Below, piece after piece: positions 1-9,409 of a stretch of DNA of 27,156 bases. Source of the DNA: Paenarthrobacter nitroguajacolicus JCM 14115 (lineage in GTDB: Bacteria; Actinomycetota; Actinomycetes; Actinomycetales; Micrococcaceae). The position numbers were made by a program, and so were the translations under genes. The notes under the pieces are model-generated. The model was not told the DNA's origin, did not search any database, and worked only from the letters and a program-made list of their open reading frames with translations. The stretch spans positions 1 through 27,156 of the forward strand of contig BBFS01000065.1 in NCBI GenBank assembly GCA_001313365.1, written 5' to 3'. Within the stretch, counting starts at the first letter, position 1; the number at the start of each line of letters is the position of its first letter.

Positions 1-485
1 GGCGAGCTTGTTCCCCCCCACCGCGGCGAAGGTTTCATACGTGCCTGCAGGATGCCCTGGGTTCCGATGTAGATCCAGGACCCGGCCGTCATCTGGCCGT
101 ACATCATCAAACCCTCAGCCTCGAGGCGGCGGAACTCAGGCCACGTCGCCCAATCCCCCCACCAGGTTCGAGTTCGCCAGCAACACCCGCGGAGCCCACT
201 CATGGGTGCGGAACACACCCACCGGCTTGCCCGACTGCACCAGGAGCGTTTCGTCCTTCTCCATCGTCTCCAGGGTCCGGGTAATCGCATCAAACGCAGC
301 CCACGACCGGACAGCACGACCCGTGCCGCCGTAAACCACCAGATCATCCGGACGCTCAGCAACCTCCGGATCCAGGTTATTCATCAACATGCGCAACGGC
401 GCCTCGGTCTGCCACGACTTGGCAGTAAGCTCAGTACCCCGCGCGCCTTAACCGGACGGGCACCAGTAGTGAAATCGGCAGTCAT
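1..485 (-). CDS. hutU: Urocanate hydratase, N-terminal part (3' end outside window)
   Basis: Urocanase converts urocanate to imidazolonepropionate, the second step of cytoplasmic histidine degradation. The segment read from 396 to about 160 carries family-typical stretches such as [27 protein letters not shown] and [20 protein letters not shown] place the start at the ATG at 485-483 because it follows a strong GGAGGAG seven bases upstream, and because urocanases have about 35 residues before the [15 protein letters not shown] block. Two frame breaks are visible: one near 437-445 (a G4 run, one base short or two extra) and one at 155-160, where six Gs replace the five needed to continue into [10 protein letters not shown]. 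The gene is last in the leftward operon that starts with iclR, 44 bases after the binding-protein gene. The identification is firm; completeness cannot be judged. Confidence 0.93.
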
Positions 486-529
486 TCTTTACTCCTCCAG
501 AGCAGCCAGCTAAATGAACCAGCAGGGAT

Positions 530-1451
530 TTAGCCCAGGTTCTTGGTCTTGAGCCATTCCTTGGCGATTTCGCCGATGTCCTCGAACTTGGCCACACGAC
601 CGTTCATCTTGATCAGGTCCTCAGTGGTGAGCGCAGCAGAGACCTTGTCCAGTGTCTCCTTGACGGTGTCCGTGGACTTCTTCTCATTGATGACCGGCAC
701 GATGTTCTCGGAAAGGAAGAGGTTCTTGTTGTCCTCAAGCGCCACGAGGTTGTTCTCAGCCAACGCGGGATCGGTACTGAAGAGGTCGGCTACCTGTACC
801 TGACCGGAAAGGAGGGCGTTCAGCGTGAGCGGCCCACCGGCGTCGAGCGCTGAAAATTCCTTGAACTCAAGGTTGTAGACGGACTTCAGGCCGGCAACCC
901 CCCCGTTGAGGCGGGTCTTCCACTCCGGCGGGCCACCCAACACCAGTTCCTTGGCAACGGGCTGGAGGTCTTCGATGGTCTTCAGCTTGTACTGATCGGC
1001 GATTTCCTTCTTGACGGTGAGGACGTCCTTGTCCTCTGCTTCGGAAGGAGTCAATGCAGTCAGGCCGGCCGGGATCTTTGTGGTCAATTCCTTGGCCACG
1101 TCCTCGGACGACACTGCCTTGGTGGCGGAGTCGAGGTACTGCAGGAGCGCGCCGCCGTATTCCGGCATAAGGTCGATGGAACCGTCCTTGAGCGCAGGGA
1201 TGGTGACTTCACGGCTGCCGATGCTCGGCTTCTCAGTTACCTCGACGCCCTTGGCTTCAAGGCTTCGGCGTAGATCTTGGCGATCAGCTGGCTCTCGGGA
1301 AAGTCCGCGGAACCTACGATGATGCTGTCGCCCGAACCCCCCCTGCTGCGGCTGTGTTGGATGAGCTCATGGGGTCCCCCCCGCCGCCACAGGCGCTCAG
1401 GGTGATGGCAGCGACGGCTGCCAGGGTGAATCCAGTGAGGTACTTCTTCAT
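530..1451 (-). CDS. OpuAC/ProX-type substrate-binding lipoprotein of ABC importer
   Basis: Predicted extracytoplasmic solute receptor of a quaternary-amine-type (OpuC/ProU) ABC importer. The start at 1451 gives a signal peptide MKKYLTGFTLAAVAAI followed by the lipobox TLSAC (Cys about residue 21) and a glycine/serine linker, so it should be a membrane-anchored lipoprotein. The mature part begins IIVGSADFPESQLIAKIYAEAL, typical of OpuAC-domain proteins, and continues through GSREVTIPALKDGSIDLMPEY and a C-terminal EDIGEIAKEWLKTKNLG. Length (about 305 residues) suits the family. Frame breaks: the G7 run at 1337-1343 (five expected) and a lost G near 1259 (ALEAKGV expected). The G7 at 1376-1382 keeps frame. 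It lies downstream of two permeases and upstream of hutU, so the ligand may be histidine or urocanate rather than an osmolyte; that is inference. Confidence 0.88.
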
Positions 1452-1548
1452 GTCAACTCTCCTGTGATGGGTGCTGCAAGGCATGCAGCGGCCAAGTGGG
1501 GTGGGTGGAGGTGAATCTTGTGCGCCGAATCCGCGGCGCCGGGATCGG

Positions 1549-2264
1549 TTAGACCGTGACGGGGGTCTTCACGGGTTCGGCCACAGCGGCCGACTTGATG
1601 GTGCGCCGGGTCAATCCGGGTGAGACAACGCGACGGGTGATGAAAGCGAGAAGCTGGTCGAAGAACAGTGCCAGCAGGGCGACCAGAACGGCGCCGGCGA
1701 CCATTTGTCCGTAATCGTTCTGGCTTTGCCGTCGATCAGGAGGCGGCCCAGGCCGCCAAGCGAAATGTATGCGGCGATGGTCGCGGTCGAGATGATTTGC
1801 AACAGTGCGCTGCGGACACCGGACAAAACCAGCGGAAGAGAGCAGGGCAGCTGGACGTCCGTGAGGATCTTCATGGTGCGGAAGCCCATGCCTTTCGCGG
1901 CGTCGACGGCGGCAGCATCCACAGCGCGCACGCCGGCGTAGGTGTTGGTGAGGATGGGCGGAACTGCCAGAAGAACCAGCACGATGAGACTTGGAACTAT
2001 GTAGCCCATGCGGGATGGGAAAGCTGGCGAGATGAGCAGGACCAGCAAGATCAGCAAGCCAACGCTGGGAAGTGCCCGGAGCGCGTTGCAAGGCCGGCGA
2101 TCATGAACACACCCTTGCCGGTCACACCAATGTAGATACCCAGCGGCACGGCAATGATGGCGGCAATTGCCAAGGCAATAAGGGAGTACAGGAGATGCTC
2201 AGCGATCAACGTTGGAATGCCGTCTGCGCCGCTCCAGTGTGCGGGGGTCGAACAAGTAATTCAC
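1549..2264 (-). CDS. ABC transporter permease, OpuCD/OpuBD type (second permease)
   Basis: Inner-membrane permease of the same importer, about 235 residues once repaired. The GTG at 2264-2262 begins VNYLFDPAHWSG and overlaps the stop of the preceding permease in a GTGA junction, a sign of translational coupling. Recognisable segments in order are LIAEHLLYSLIALAIAAIIAVPLGIYIG, LRALPSVGLLILLVLLIS, IVPSLIVLVLLAVPPILTNTYAGVRAVD, the cytoplasmic EAA-like loop AAKGMGFRTMKILTDVQLP, and ISTATIAAYISLGGLGRLLIDG, all as in ProW/OpuCD proteins. The protein ends AEPVKTPVTV. Frame breaks lie near 2243-2247 (an extra G), 2085-2095 and 1710-1720. It should pair with the first permease to form a heterodimeric channel. 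Confidence 0.87.
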
Positions 2265-2920
2265 GATGCCACCACCTTGGGGGGGTCCACGGTGTCAGCC
2301 ACCGGTTGATGAGGATAATCAGCCCGTCAAGGATCATGGCGAGGACCACGCAAAGCACAATGCCGGCGATGATCGGAGTGTAGAAACGGAGCTGGAAGCC
2401 TGTGTGAAGAGTGAGCCGAGCTGCGGTATACCCAGCAGGGCGGCGACAGATACGAGGCTGACGTTGGAGACGGCGGCGACGCGCAAGCCTGCGCAAATCA
2501 CCGGGACACCCACGGGAAGTTCAACTTTCAGAAGGCTCTGGTATCCGCGATAACCCATGGCCTTGGCGGCTTGGACGGTATCCTCCGGAACGGAATCGAG
2601 GGCATCTGCCACCACACGGACCAGCAGGGCCACGGTGTAGATGGTCAGTGCGGCCACAATGTTGAGAGGGTCCAGGATCTTGGTACCAGGACCAGGGGGA
2701 AGGAGCACGAAGAGCGCCAGGGAGGGGGGGACTGTGTAGAGCAGCCCGGCAACACCCACCAAGAGCGGGTAGATCCGCCGGCTGCGGTGCGCCCACCAGC
2801 CAAGGGGGGGCAGTGCGATGAGCAGCCCCAGGATCAGCGGGGGGGTGACGGCCAGCAGAACGTGCCAGCCAGCAGGAACACAATGTTGTCGAACTGGCGG
2901 CCCAGCCACTCGAAGTTCAT
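2261..2920 (-). CDS. ABC transporter permease, OpuCB/OpuBB type (first permease)
   Basis: Inner-membrane permease, about 215 residues. Its ATG (2920-2918) overlaps the stop of the ATPase gene by one base (TGATG). The repaired N-terminus reads MNFEWLGRQFDNIVFLLAGH, followed by hydrophobic spans (LILGLLIAL, YPLLVGVAGLLYTVPSLALFVL, NIVAALTIYTVALLVRVVADAL) and the EAA-like loop AAKAMGYRGYQSLLKVELPVGVP, then VSLVSVAALLGIPQLGSLF. The C-terminus is best read as LTPWTPKVVAS if the G7 run at 2279-2285 was five Gs; the stop then overlaps the next gene's GTG. Further frame breaks lie near 2860-2885 and 2400. Three more G7 runs (2724-2730, 2804-2810, 2839-2845) keep frame but each adds a proline compared with what is usual for the family. 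Confidence 0.87.
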
Positions 2921-4029
2921 CAGATCGTCTCCAGGTGTGGTTCGGCCTCGATAGCCTTGACCACGTCCGTTGCAGACACGGTCCCAATCAATTCGCCATG
3001 CTCGTTGACAACCACGCCGCGGCGGCTGGGTGAGGAGAGGGCAGCGTCGAGCAGCTGCCGCATGGTTCCTGATGCTGCTGCCGGGATCCCGCTGAGATTC
3101 AGGTTCTCCCGCTTCACTTCACCATTGAGAAGCTGTGTCTGAGCCCAACCGAGAGGCTTCCGGCCGCCGTCGACCACCAACACCCAAGCACCCAGCGCCT
3201 TGGCGCGAGCCTCATCCGCGGAAGCACCGAGGTGAACCACGGCTTCTTCGCCGATAGCCACGGCACCGGCTGTTTTCGTAAAGCCGAGCGAGCGGTAACC
3301 GCGGTCACGGCCCACGAAGTCGGCCACGAACTCGTCTGCGGGCGCAGTGAGCAGCTCTGAAGGGGGGGACGCCATCTGCGCAAGCTTGCCGCCTACGCGC
3401 ATCACGGCAACCTGGTCCCCCCAGCTTGAGGCTTCGTCGATGTCGTGGGTGACCATGATGATGGTTTTGCCGATTTCGCGCTGCAGGCGCAGGAACTCCT
3501 CCTGAAGCTGGGCGCGTACTACAGGATCCACGGCACTGAAAGGCTCATCCATCAGCATGAACGCCGGGTCAGATGCAAGCGCGCGGGCAACACCCACACG
3601 CTGCTGCTGGCCACCGGAAAGCTGCCAGGGATAACGTTTGGCGAAGCTCGCGGGCAGCCCAACACGCTCCATCAGTTCGAGCGCCTTGGTCCGGGCCTTC
3701 TGCCGGCTTTCCCCCCCGAGCAGTAGCGGCATGGTGGAGACGTTGTCCACGATGGTCTTGTGCGGGAAGAGCCCTGCGTGCTGGATGACGTATCCGATCC
3801 TGCGGCGGAGCAACGCTGCGTCCATGCCGGAGGTGGGCTGATCATCCAGGTAGATGGTGCCGCTGGTGGGTTCGATGAGGCGGTTGATCATCCTCAGGGA
3901 GGTGGTCTTGCCGCAGCCGGAAGGACCAACAAGGATGGTCAGCTTTCCGGTGGGAGCTTCCAGGTTGAGGCCATCCACTGCCACCGTCCCGTCAGGGTAG
4001 GCCTTGGTGACATTTTCAAATTTGATCAT
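2920..4029 (-). CDS. ABC importer ATP-binding protein with C-terminal CBS region, OpuCA/ProV type
   Basis: Cytoplasmic ATPase that powers the importer, 369 residues and uninterrupted. Visible motifs are Walker A GPSGCGKT (residues 35-42), Q-loop VIQHAG (81-86), signature LSGGQ (137-141), Walker B FMLMDEP (157-163) and the H-loop histidine in MVTHD (about 195). The C-terminal third (about 240-369) is the regulatory CBS region typical of OpuCA and ProV, ending GVVVNEHGELIGTVSATDVV. In osmolyte systems this region senses ionic strength or nucleotides. The ATG follows the iclR stop with no gap, so the gene is co-transcribed with its likely regulator. G7 runs at 3362-3368 (ASPPSE) and 3711-3717 (LLGGES) keep frame and may each add one residue. 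Its substrate is predicted from context to be histidine or urocanate. Confidence 0.92.
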   Translation of the reverse strand: MIKFENVTKAYPDGTVAVDGLNLEAPTGKLTILVGPSGCGKTTSLRMINRLIEPTSGTIYLDDQPTSGMDAALLRRRIGYVIQHAGLFPHKTIVDNVSTMPLLLGGESRQKARTKALELMERVGLPASFAKRYPWQLSGGQQQRVGVARALASDPAFMLMDEPFSAVDPVVRAQLQEEFLRLQREIGKTIIMVTHDIDEASSWGDQVAVMRVGGKLAQMASPPSELLTAPADEFVADFVGRDRGYRSLGFTKTAGAVAIGEEAVVHLGASADEARAKALGAWVLVVDGGRKPLGWAQTQLLNGEVKRENLNLSGIPAAASGTMRQLLDAALSSPSRRGVVVNEHGELIGTVSATDVVKAIEAEPHLETI

Positions 4030-4722
4030 TTACTTTTCCATGCTTTCCTGGGGGGGCACTTCATGGTTTTCGTCGGGTTCCACGAGGATGGTGTCGGCTA
4101 CCTTCACCAGTTCCTCGCCAAATGTGTGGGCCTTCGCCTCGTCCAAGCGGTAGCTGGGCACCACGATGCTGAGGGCTGCCACTGTTCGGCCGCCGATCAC
4201 AATGGGTGCGGCGACGGCCGTTATGTCGTCTTCAACGCCACTCCGCACGATGGCGTAACCCCCGGCCGTTTTGTCCGCCTGTCAGCACCTTGCCAGCGGC
4301 GGACCCTTCCAGCGGGATGCTCCTGCCGACCCAGCTGGTGTGCCGGACAGAGCGGGTACCTTCGACGATGGCTATGTAGATTCCGGTTTCCCCCCCAGGA
4401 CCGGGAATACTCAAGTAGCAGGACTCGCCAGTCTCAGCCACAAGCCGCTTCATGTGCGGCGTGCAAAGCGACACCAAGGATTCCTGGCCTAATGCCAGCG
4501 CTCCCAGCTGAATGACACTTGCGCCCGGGCGGAAGTTGCCCCCCCCGGGATCCCGCGTCACAAAGCCGCTGCCTTCCAAGGTGCGGAGGAGGCGGAGCGC
4601 GGTACTGGCCGACAGGTCTACCACCCGCGCTGCGTCACTGAGGCTGATGGAGCCGTCAGTACAGACCGCACTGAGGAGGGCCAGCGCCTCTCGACTGTTC
4701 GGGTGGAAGAATCAGCTGCCAC
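4030..4722 (-). CDS. IclR-family transcriptional regulator, likely hut regulator
   Basis: DNA-binding regulator of about 230 residues. An N-terminal winged helix (RTVERALALLSAVCTDGS, LSDAARVVDLSASTALRLLRTLEGSGFVTRD) precedes the IclR effector domain with YLSIPGPGGETGIYIAIVEGTRSVRHTSWVG, SIPLEGSAAGKVL and AAPIVIGGRTVAALSIVVPSYRL. I prefer the GTG at 4722 because the frame opens directly into the helix-turn-helix; a GTG at 4767 is an alternative but lacks a ribosome site and would lie upstream of the likely transcription start. Frame breaks: near 4692 (one base lost in the helix-turn-helix) and near 4260-4285. The gene heads the importer/hutU operon and faces the amidohydrolase/hutF pair, so it probably controls both from the intergenic region. 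The effector is unknown; urocanate or formiminoglutamate would be natural candidates. Confidence 0.85.
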
Positions 4723-4758
4723 TGCCTGACCTGCTTTCAAGTGGTCTACATCACCATG

Positions 4759-4800
4759 TCTTGCCACTTAGTAAAAATCACTTTTCACCAAATGGCAAGA
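4759..4800. repeat. Inverted repeat in iclR / amidohydrolase intergenic region
   Basis: Perfect 8-base arms TCTTGCCA (4759-4766) and TGGCAAGA (4793-4800) are separated by an AT-rich 26-base stretch. Leftward promoter-like elements (TTGCCA, then TACTAA after about 19 bases) fall inside it. The position between divergent units makes it a candidate IclR operator. No consensus for this subfamily is known to me, so this is inference. Confidence 0.45.
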
Positions 4801-4805
4801 GTTTT

Positions 4806-4835
4806 CTGAAATTTGCGGGAAGTTCCAGTTATAAG
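4806..4835 (+). promoter_or_regulatory. Possible promoter for the amidohydrolase-hutF unit
   Basis: CTGAAA (4806-4811) and TATAAG (4830-4835) are 18 bases apart and point towards the amidohydrolase gene. This would leave a leader of roughly 110 bases. The match is moderate and could be chance. Confidence 0.28.
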
Positions 4836-4954
4836 ACGCTGTGGTTCCTCAAATGGGGCCGGGCGTGTTTCCACCACGTAAATAGTCGCCGAAGCCCTTG
4901 TCATGTGGTGGCATCTGGTTTTTACTTGGTGGCAGTCTTCAATCGGAGGAAAAC

Positions 4955-6155
4955 GTGGAAACCGTCAATCAGCTCCTTGCCTCAATCCAGGACGTGGGCC
5001 GCGACGCGGTGCGCGGAGGCTACTCCAGGGCCGTCTATACAACACCCGAACTCGATCTCAGGGAGTGTTCGTCGAGCAAGCCCAGCAACGCGGCCTCGAT
5101 GTCCAAACGGACAGGAACGGCATTATCTGGGCATGGTGGGGCAAGCCCCATGACGGCGCCTCGTCACCGGGAGCCACCTCGATTCGGTGCCCGGCGGGGG
5201 TGCCTTCGACGGTCCGCTCGGCGTCGCTTCCGCGCTGGCCGCCGTCGACATCCTCAAAGACCGTGGAGTCCAGCCGCCACGATCGCTGGCAGTCACCGTT
5301 TTTCCGGAGGAGGAAGGGTCGCGCTTTGGCGTGGCGTGCCTGGGTTCGCGGCTCCTCACCGGCGCGATCGACGTCGGGAAGGCCCTGAACTTGCGCGATA
5401 TCAACGGCGACTCCTTCGCCGACGTCGCCAGCTCCAATGGGCTGGATCCCCCCCGCCATATAGGCCCGGATCCGGAAGCCATGGCGCGCATCGGCGACTT
5501 CGTTGAACTGCACGTCGAACAGGGAAAGGGCCTGGGGCAGGACGGTCCCGCCATCGCAGTAGGAAGTTCGATCCTGGGCCACGGCCGCTGGAAGATCAGC
5601 GTCAACGGCCAAGGCAACCACGCGGGCACCACGCTCATGGCAGACCGCGCCGATCCGATGGTTGCAGCCGCACAGATCGTCTTGGCCGTTCGGGAAACAG
5701 CTGCCAAGCAACCCGACGCCCGTGCAACAGTGGGGCGCCTGACGCCGTTCCGGGCGGGACCAATGTGATCGCCTCGCGCGTGGACCTTTGGTTGGACGCC
5801 CGCCACCCCCGACGACGCCGTGACCGCCCAACTCATCGAAGCGATCTACCGTGCAGCCCAGGACGTCGCCGCGGCGGAAGGTTGCACCGCGACCCTCACT
5901 GAAGAGTCCTACAGCGACACTGTGCACTTTGATGCCACCCTCAGCCGTCGCCTGACCAACCTTCTGCCGGGAGCTCCAGTGCTGGCAACCGGCGCAGGGC
6001 ATGATGCCGGCGTACTGGCCGGCCACGTCCCCTCCGCGATGCTCTTTGTCCGCAACCCGAGCGGCATCTCACACTCTCCCGAGGAGTACGTAGCCGATGA
6101 GGACGCCTCCGCGGGTGCTGTTGCGTTGGCAGATGTTCTGGAGGGACTCCTATGA
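4955..6155 (+). CDS. M20-family amidohydrolase (allantoate amidohydrolase / N-carbamoyl-amino-acid hydrolase type)
   Basis: Metal-dependent cytoplasmic amidohydrolase, about 400 residues. The GTG at 4955 follows GGAGG four bases upstream (4946-4950). Family motifs are visible in order: GSHLDSVPGGGAFDGPLGV (metal-binding His and Asp), VFPEEEGSRFG, HVEQGKGL, GHGRWKISVNGQGNHAGTT, RADPMVAAAQIV, and near the end GAGHDAGVLAG and SHSPEEYV. Relatives hydrolyse allantoate or N-carbamoyl amino acids. Here it is coupled to hutF (stop and start overlap as ATGA), so its substrate may be the HutF product N-formylglutamate or a related N-substituted glutamate; that is inference. Frame breaks lie near 5063, 5150-5170, 5750 and 5803. 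The C7 at 5448-5454 keeps frame but adds a proline (LDPPRHIG). Confidence 0.88.
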
Positions 6156-7524
6156 GCACGTTCTGGTGCGAGACCGCCGTTATCGTGGGCGGTGGCGACG
6201 GCGACGACGACACCGGCCTTTCGGAGGTAGCTACGGGCGTGCGCGTGGAAACTATCGATGGCCGAATCTCCGCCATGGAAAGCGGCGCGCAGTCCCAACC
6301 CGGCGACACGAAACTGATGGGCGTCGTCTTCCCCGCGGCTGCCAACGCACACTCGCACGCCTTCCACAGGATCCTCCGCGGAAGAACGCACGACGGGCGC
6401 GGAGATTTTTGGGTGTGGCGGGAGCAGATGTACCGGAGTGCGTCGGAGCTGACTCCTGAAAAGTACGAGAAACTCGCCGCTGCAGTGTTCGCTGAGATGG
6501 TGGTGACAGGTTTCAGCAGCGTGGCCGAGTTCCACTACGTCCACCACCAACCCGGTGGTGCGGCGTACCCAGAACCGCACGCCATGGAGTTGGCCCTTGC
6601 CCGCGCAGCAATGTCGGCAGGGATCCGCCTGACACTTCTGGACACCCTGTATTTGTCCGGCGGAATAGGCACCTCGCTCAGTCCCGGGCAGGCAAGGTTC
6701 GGGGGGGACACTGATGTGGAAGCGTGGCTGGACCGGTTGCGTTCCCTCCGGACCGCAATAGCGCAGGAGTTTCCGCCCGAGAAGGTGGCCGTAGGAGCCG
6801 CCCTGCATTCCGTCCGCGCCGTGCCCGAACAGGCTCTGAAGGTTGTTGCCAAGCAACTCCCTCGCGACATTCCCCCCCTTCACATTCACCTGAGCGAACA
6901 GCCTGCCGAAAACGAAGCCTGTTTGGAGCCTACGGCACCACTCCCGCGGGTCTTTTGGAACGCCACGGCCTCCTGTCTCCCAGGCTTTCAGCAGTCCATT
7001 CCACGCATCTGACTCAGCAGGATATTTCCATGCTGGGCGCAGCATCAACCACCGTTGTGATGTGTCCCAGCACGGAAGCCGACCTTGCGGACGGGATCGG
7101 ACCCGCCCGTGAACTTTCCGACGCCGGAGCACTATCGCCTTGGGCACCGACCAGCACGCGGTGATCGATCCTTGGATTGAAATGCGCACCTTGGAACACG
7201 GAGAGCGGCTAGGCAGCGGTCAGCGCGGAAGGTTCTCACCGCGGGAACTGCTGCTGGCCGCAACGGAAGGAGCAGCGCGCTCCATGGCTACACCGGTCGC
7301 CTCGTCCGCACTAAGGGTCGGCGCGATCTGCGACCTCATGGTTGTCGATCCCGCGTCCACCCGGACTGCCGGTTCCCGTCCCCCCCGCAATTGGCTTTCA
7401 GTGCGACGGCCAGCGATGTAACGCAGGTATCATCGCGGGTGAATTGATTGCTTCCTACGGAGTGCACACGCGCCTCGGCGCACCTGGAGACCTTCTGACT
7501 GCAGCACTCAAGGAGTTCTCCTAG
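6152..7524 (+). CDS. hutF: Formimidoylglutamate deiminase
   Basis: HutF converts N-formimino-L-glutamate to N-formyl-L-glutamate and ammonia in the histidine pathway variant that bypasses direct formiminoglutamate hydrolysis. It belongs to the amidohydrolase superfamily. Evidence: PAAANAHSHAFHRILRGRTH with metal-binding histidines at about residues 67 and 69, FWVWREQMY, EFHYVHHQPGG, LHIHLSEQPAE, AVHSTHLT, MCPSTEADLADG and GTDQHAVIDPWIEMR, ending GDLLTAALKEFS. The start overlaps the amidohydrolase stop. Length (about 457 residues) is normal. Frame breaks are near 6928 (one base lost), 7131 (one lost), the C7 at 7380-7386 (five expected) and 7426 (one lost). The G7 at 6701-6707 and C7 at 6872-6878 keep frame. 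Confidence 0.93.
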
Positions 7525-7861
7525 CCGCGCCTTCAGCGCCCGCAGCCTGACGACGGCGGCATCCCGCTTGGCCACATGAGTCACCAACCGTCGTCGTGCT
7601 TTGTGTTCAATTGTTGGACTCAAGCGCCTGCATACCGGACTCGGAGCGCGTTACAGACGCTTACAGTGAACTCCCAGCCACCAGACAGGCGGTACTGCGT
7701 TAATGATCTGAATGCATGTCACGTCCGTCACTTGACTGGAACTTGGCGGATATGACGTGCCACACTGTGTAGCGCGAGTGCACCGGCGTCCCCCCCGTCG
7801 GACAGCCGACGACGACCCGCACTTCGCTTACCAAACCCCCATTCCCCCCCAAGGGAGACCC
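7525..7861. other. Intergenic region between hutF and sugar transporter
   Basis: No convincing gene is present on either strand. There is a weak inverted repeat GACGACGG (7549-7556) / CCGTCGTC (7588-7595) that could end hutF transcription, although its loop is long. TTGACT at 7732-7737 resembles a -35 element, but I see no -10 at normal spacing. A ribosome site AAGGGAG (about 7850-7856) precedes the next ATG. C7 runs occur near 7790 and 7844. Confidence 0.5.
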
Positions 7862-9343
7862 ATGTCCAGTTCCAGCCCCCCCGAAGGCGCGCCCCCCCTG
7901 TTTCACGGAAGGTGATCGGCCTGGCCGTCGCCGGTGCCGTGGGCGGGTTCCTCTTCGGCTTCGATTCGTCCGTGGTCAACGGTGCCGTGGATGCGATGGC
8001 GGACGAGTTCGTCATGAGCGAGGCACTAACAGCTTCGCCGTCGCCGTTGCCTTGTTGGGCTGCGCCGCCGGCGCCTACTTCGCCGGCAAGATCGCGGACA
8101 GGTACGGCCGCATTCCCGCCATGAAAATCGGCGCACTGCTCTTCCTGGTGAGCGCAGTGGGAACCGGGCTTGCGTTCGGCGTTTGGGACCTCATTTTCTG
8201 GCGGCTGGTGGGCGGCCTGGGCATTGGGCTTGCCTCGGTTATTGCCCCCCCGGCTTACATCTCGGAAATTTCACCACGGCACGTACGTGGCCGTTTGGCA
8301 TCGCTTCAGCAGCTCGCCATCACCACGGGTATCTTCGCAGCCCTGCTTTCCGACGCGGTGCTCGCTAATTCGGCTGGTGGTGCGGACGGCACGTTGTGGC
8401 TGGGCATTGAAGCCTGGCGCTGGATGTTCATCGCTTGTGCCTTGCCCGCCGCGGTGTACGGCTGGATCGCTTTCCGCCTGCCGGAGTCCCCCACACTTCC
8501 TCGTGCTCAACGGCAAAGAAGACCAAGCCCGCACCATCTTCAACAAACTGATCCCCCGGCGATGACATCGAACGCCACATCCGCGAGATCCAGGAATCCA
8601 TCCAACAGGAAAAGCTCTCCACCAAGAAGGGCTCGCTGCGTGGTAACAGGTTCGGCCTGCTGCCAGTGGTCTGGATCGGCATCATCCTGTCTGTGCTGCA
8701 GCAGTTTGTTGGCATCAACGTGATCTTCTACTACTCCACCACGCTGTGGAAGGCAGTCGGGTTCCAGGAAAAGGACTCCCTGACGATCTCCGTCGCCACG
8801 TCCGTCACAAACATCCTGGTGACCCTGGTGGCCATCGCTTTGGTGGACCGGATCGGCCGCCGCCCCATCCTTCTGACCGGCTCCATCGGCATGGCCGCGT
8901 CCCTCGGCGTTATGGCGCTGGCCTTCTCCTCCGCTGTTGGTACCGGCTCCGAAATCAGTCTTCCAGGCGCTTGGGGTCCTGTGGCCCTTGTGGCTGCCAA
9001 CGTCTTCGTCATCAGCTTCGGTGCCTCATGGGGGGGTCCGCTCGTGTGGGTGCTGCTGGGCGAGATCTTCCCGTCGCGCATCCGCGCCCGGGCCCTTGGC
9101 CTCGCCGCCGCAGCGCAATGGATCGCGAACTTTGCCATCACGCTTAGCTTCCCCATCATGGCGGCAGGATCGCTGCCGCTGACGTACGCCATGTACGCAG
9201 CCTTTGCTGCGGCGTCGTTCTTCTTTGTCATGTTCAAGGTGCCCGAAACGAACGGCATGTCCCTGGAGCAGGCCGAAACGCTGTTCGTTCCGAAAGGCGC
9301 ACCAGTAGCACCGCTGCCCGTGACCTCCGGCGAAGCAAAGTAG
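7862..9343 (+). CDS. Sugar:proton symporter, MFS sugar porter family
   Basis: Twelve-helix membrane transporter of about 490 residues, of the family containing XylE, GalP and AraE. Signature motifs are GAVGGFLFGFDSSVVNGA in helix 1, DRYGRIPAMKIG in loop 2-3, RLVGGLGIGLASVIAPAYISEI, PESPHFLVL, QQFVGINVIFYYS, DRIGRRP in loop 8-9, and a C-terminal PETNGMSLEQAE. The ATG at 7862 follows an AAGGGAG site. Frame breaks: the C7 run at about 7892-7898 (APPVSRKV needs five), near 8029 (TGFAVAVAL), near 8486 (PESPHFLV), and near 8563. C7 or G7 runs at 7876, 8246 and 9030 keep frame, but IAPPAYISE and SWGGPLVW each have one residue more than usual. The substrate cannot be told from sequence; a pentose, galactose or inositol is possible. 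It stands alone and ends at a strong terminator. Confidence 0.88.
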
Positions 9344-9349
9344 CGCAGG

Positions 9350-9397
9350 AAAAGCCCGGCGGATTGGAACTGGTCCAATTCGCCGGGCTTTTTGTGG
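9350..9397 (+). terminator. Rho-independent terminator after sugar symporter
   Basis: AAAAGCCCGGCG pairs with CGCCGGGCTTTTT, with a further inner pairing TTGGA/TCCAA. It is followed by T-rich sequence and lies 7 bases after the symporter stop. The A-tract on the other side means it could also terminate the leftward-facing MFS gene. Confidence 0.9.
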
Positions 9398-9409
9398 TTC
9401 ACGGGAGGA

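Noticed and set aside
5909..7189. Long open frame of 426 codons on the minus strand
   Set aside because: It lies opposite hutF and the amidohydrolase, which have clear conserved motifs on the plus strand. The minus-strand product has no recognisable motif; it is a high-GC antisense shadow.
7549..7595. Inverted repeat GACGACGG / CCGTCGTC as a hutF terminator
   Set aside because: The loop is over 30 bases and no proper T-tract follows; support is too weak for a terminator entry.
7732..7756. TTGACT ... TATGAC as promoter of the sugar symporter
   Set aside because: The spacing is only 13 bases, too short for a sigma-70-type promoter.
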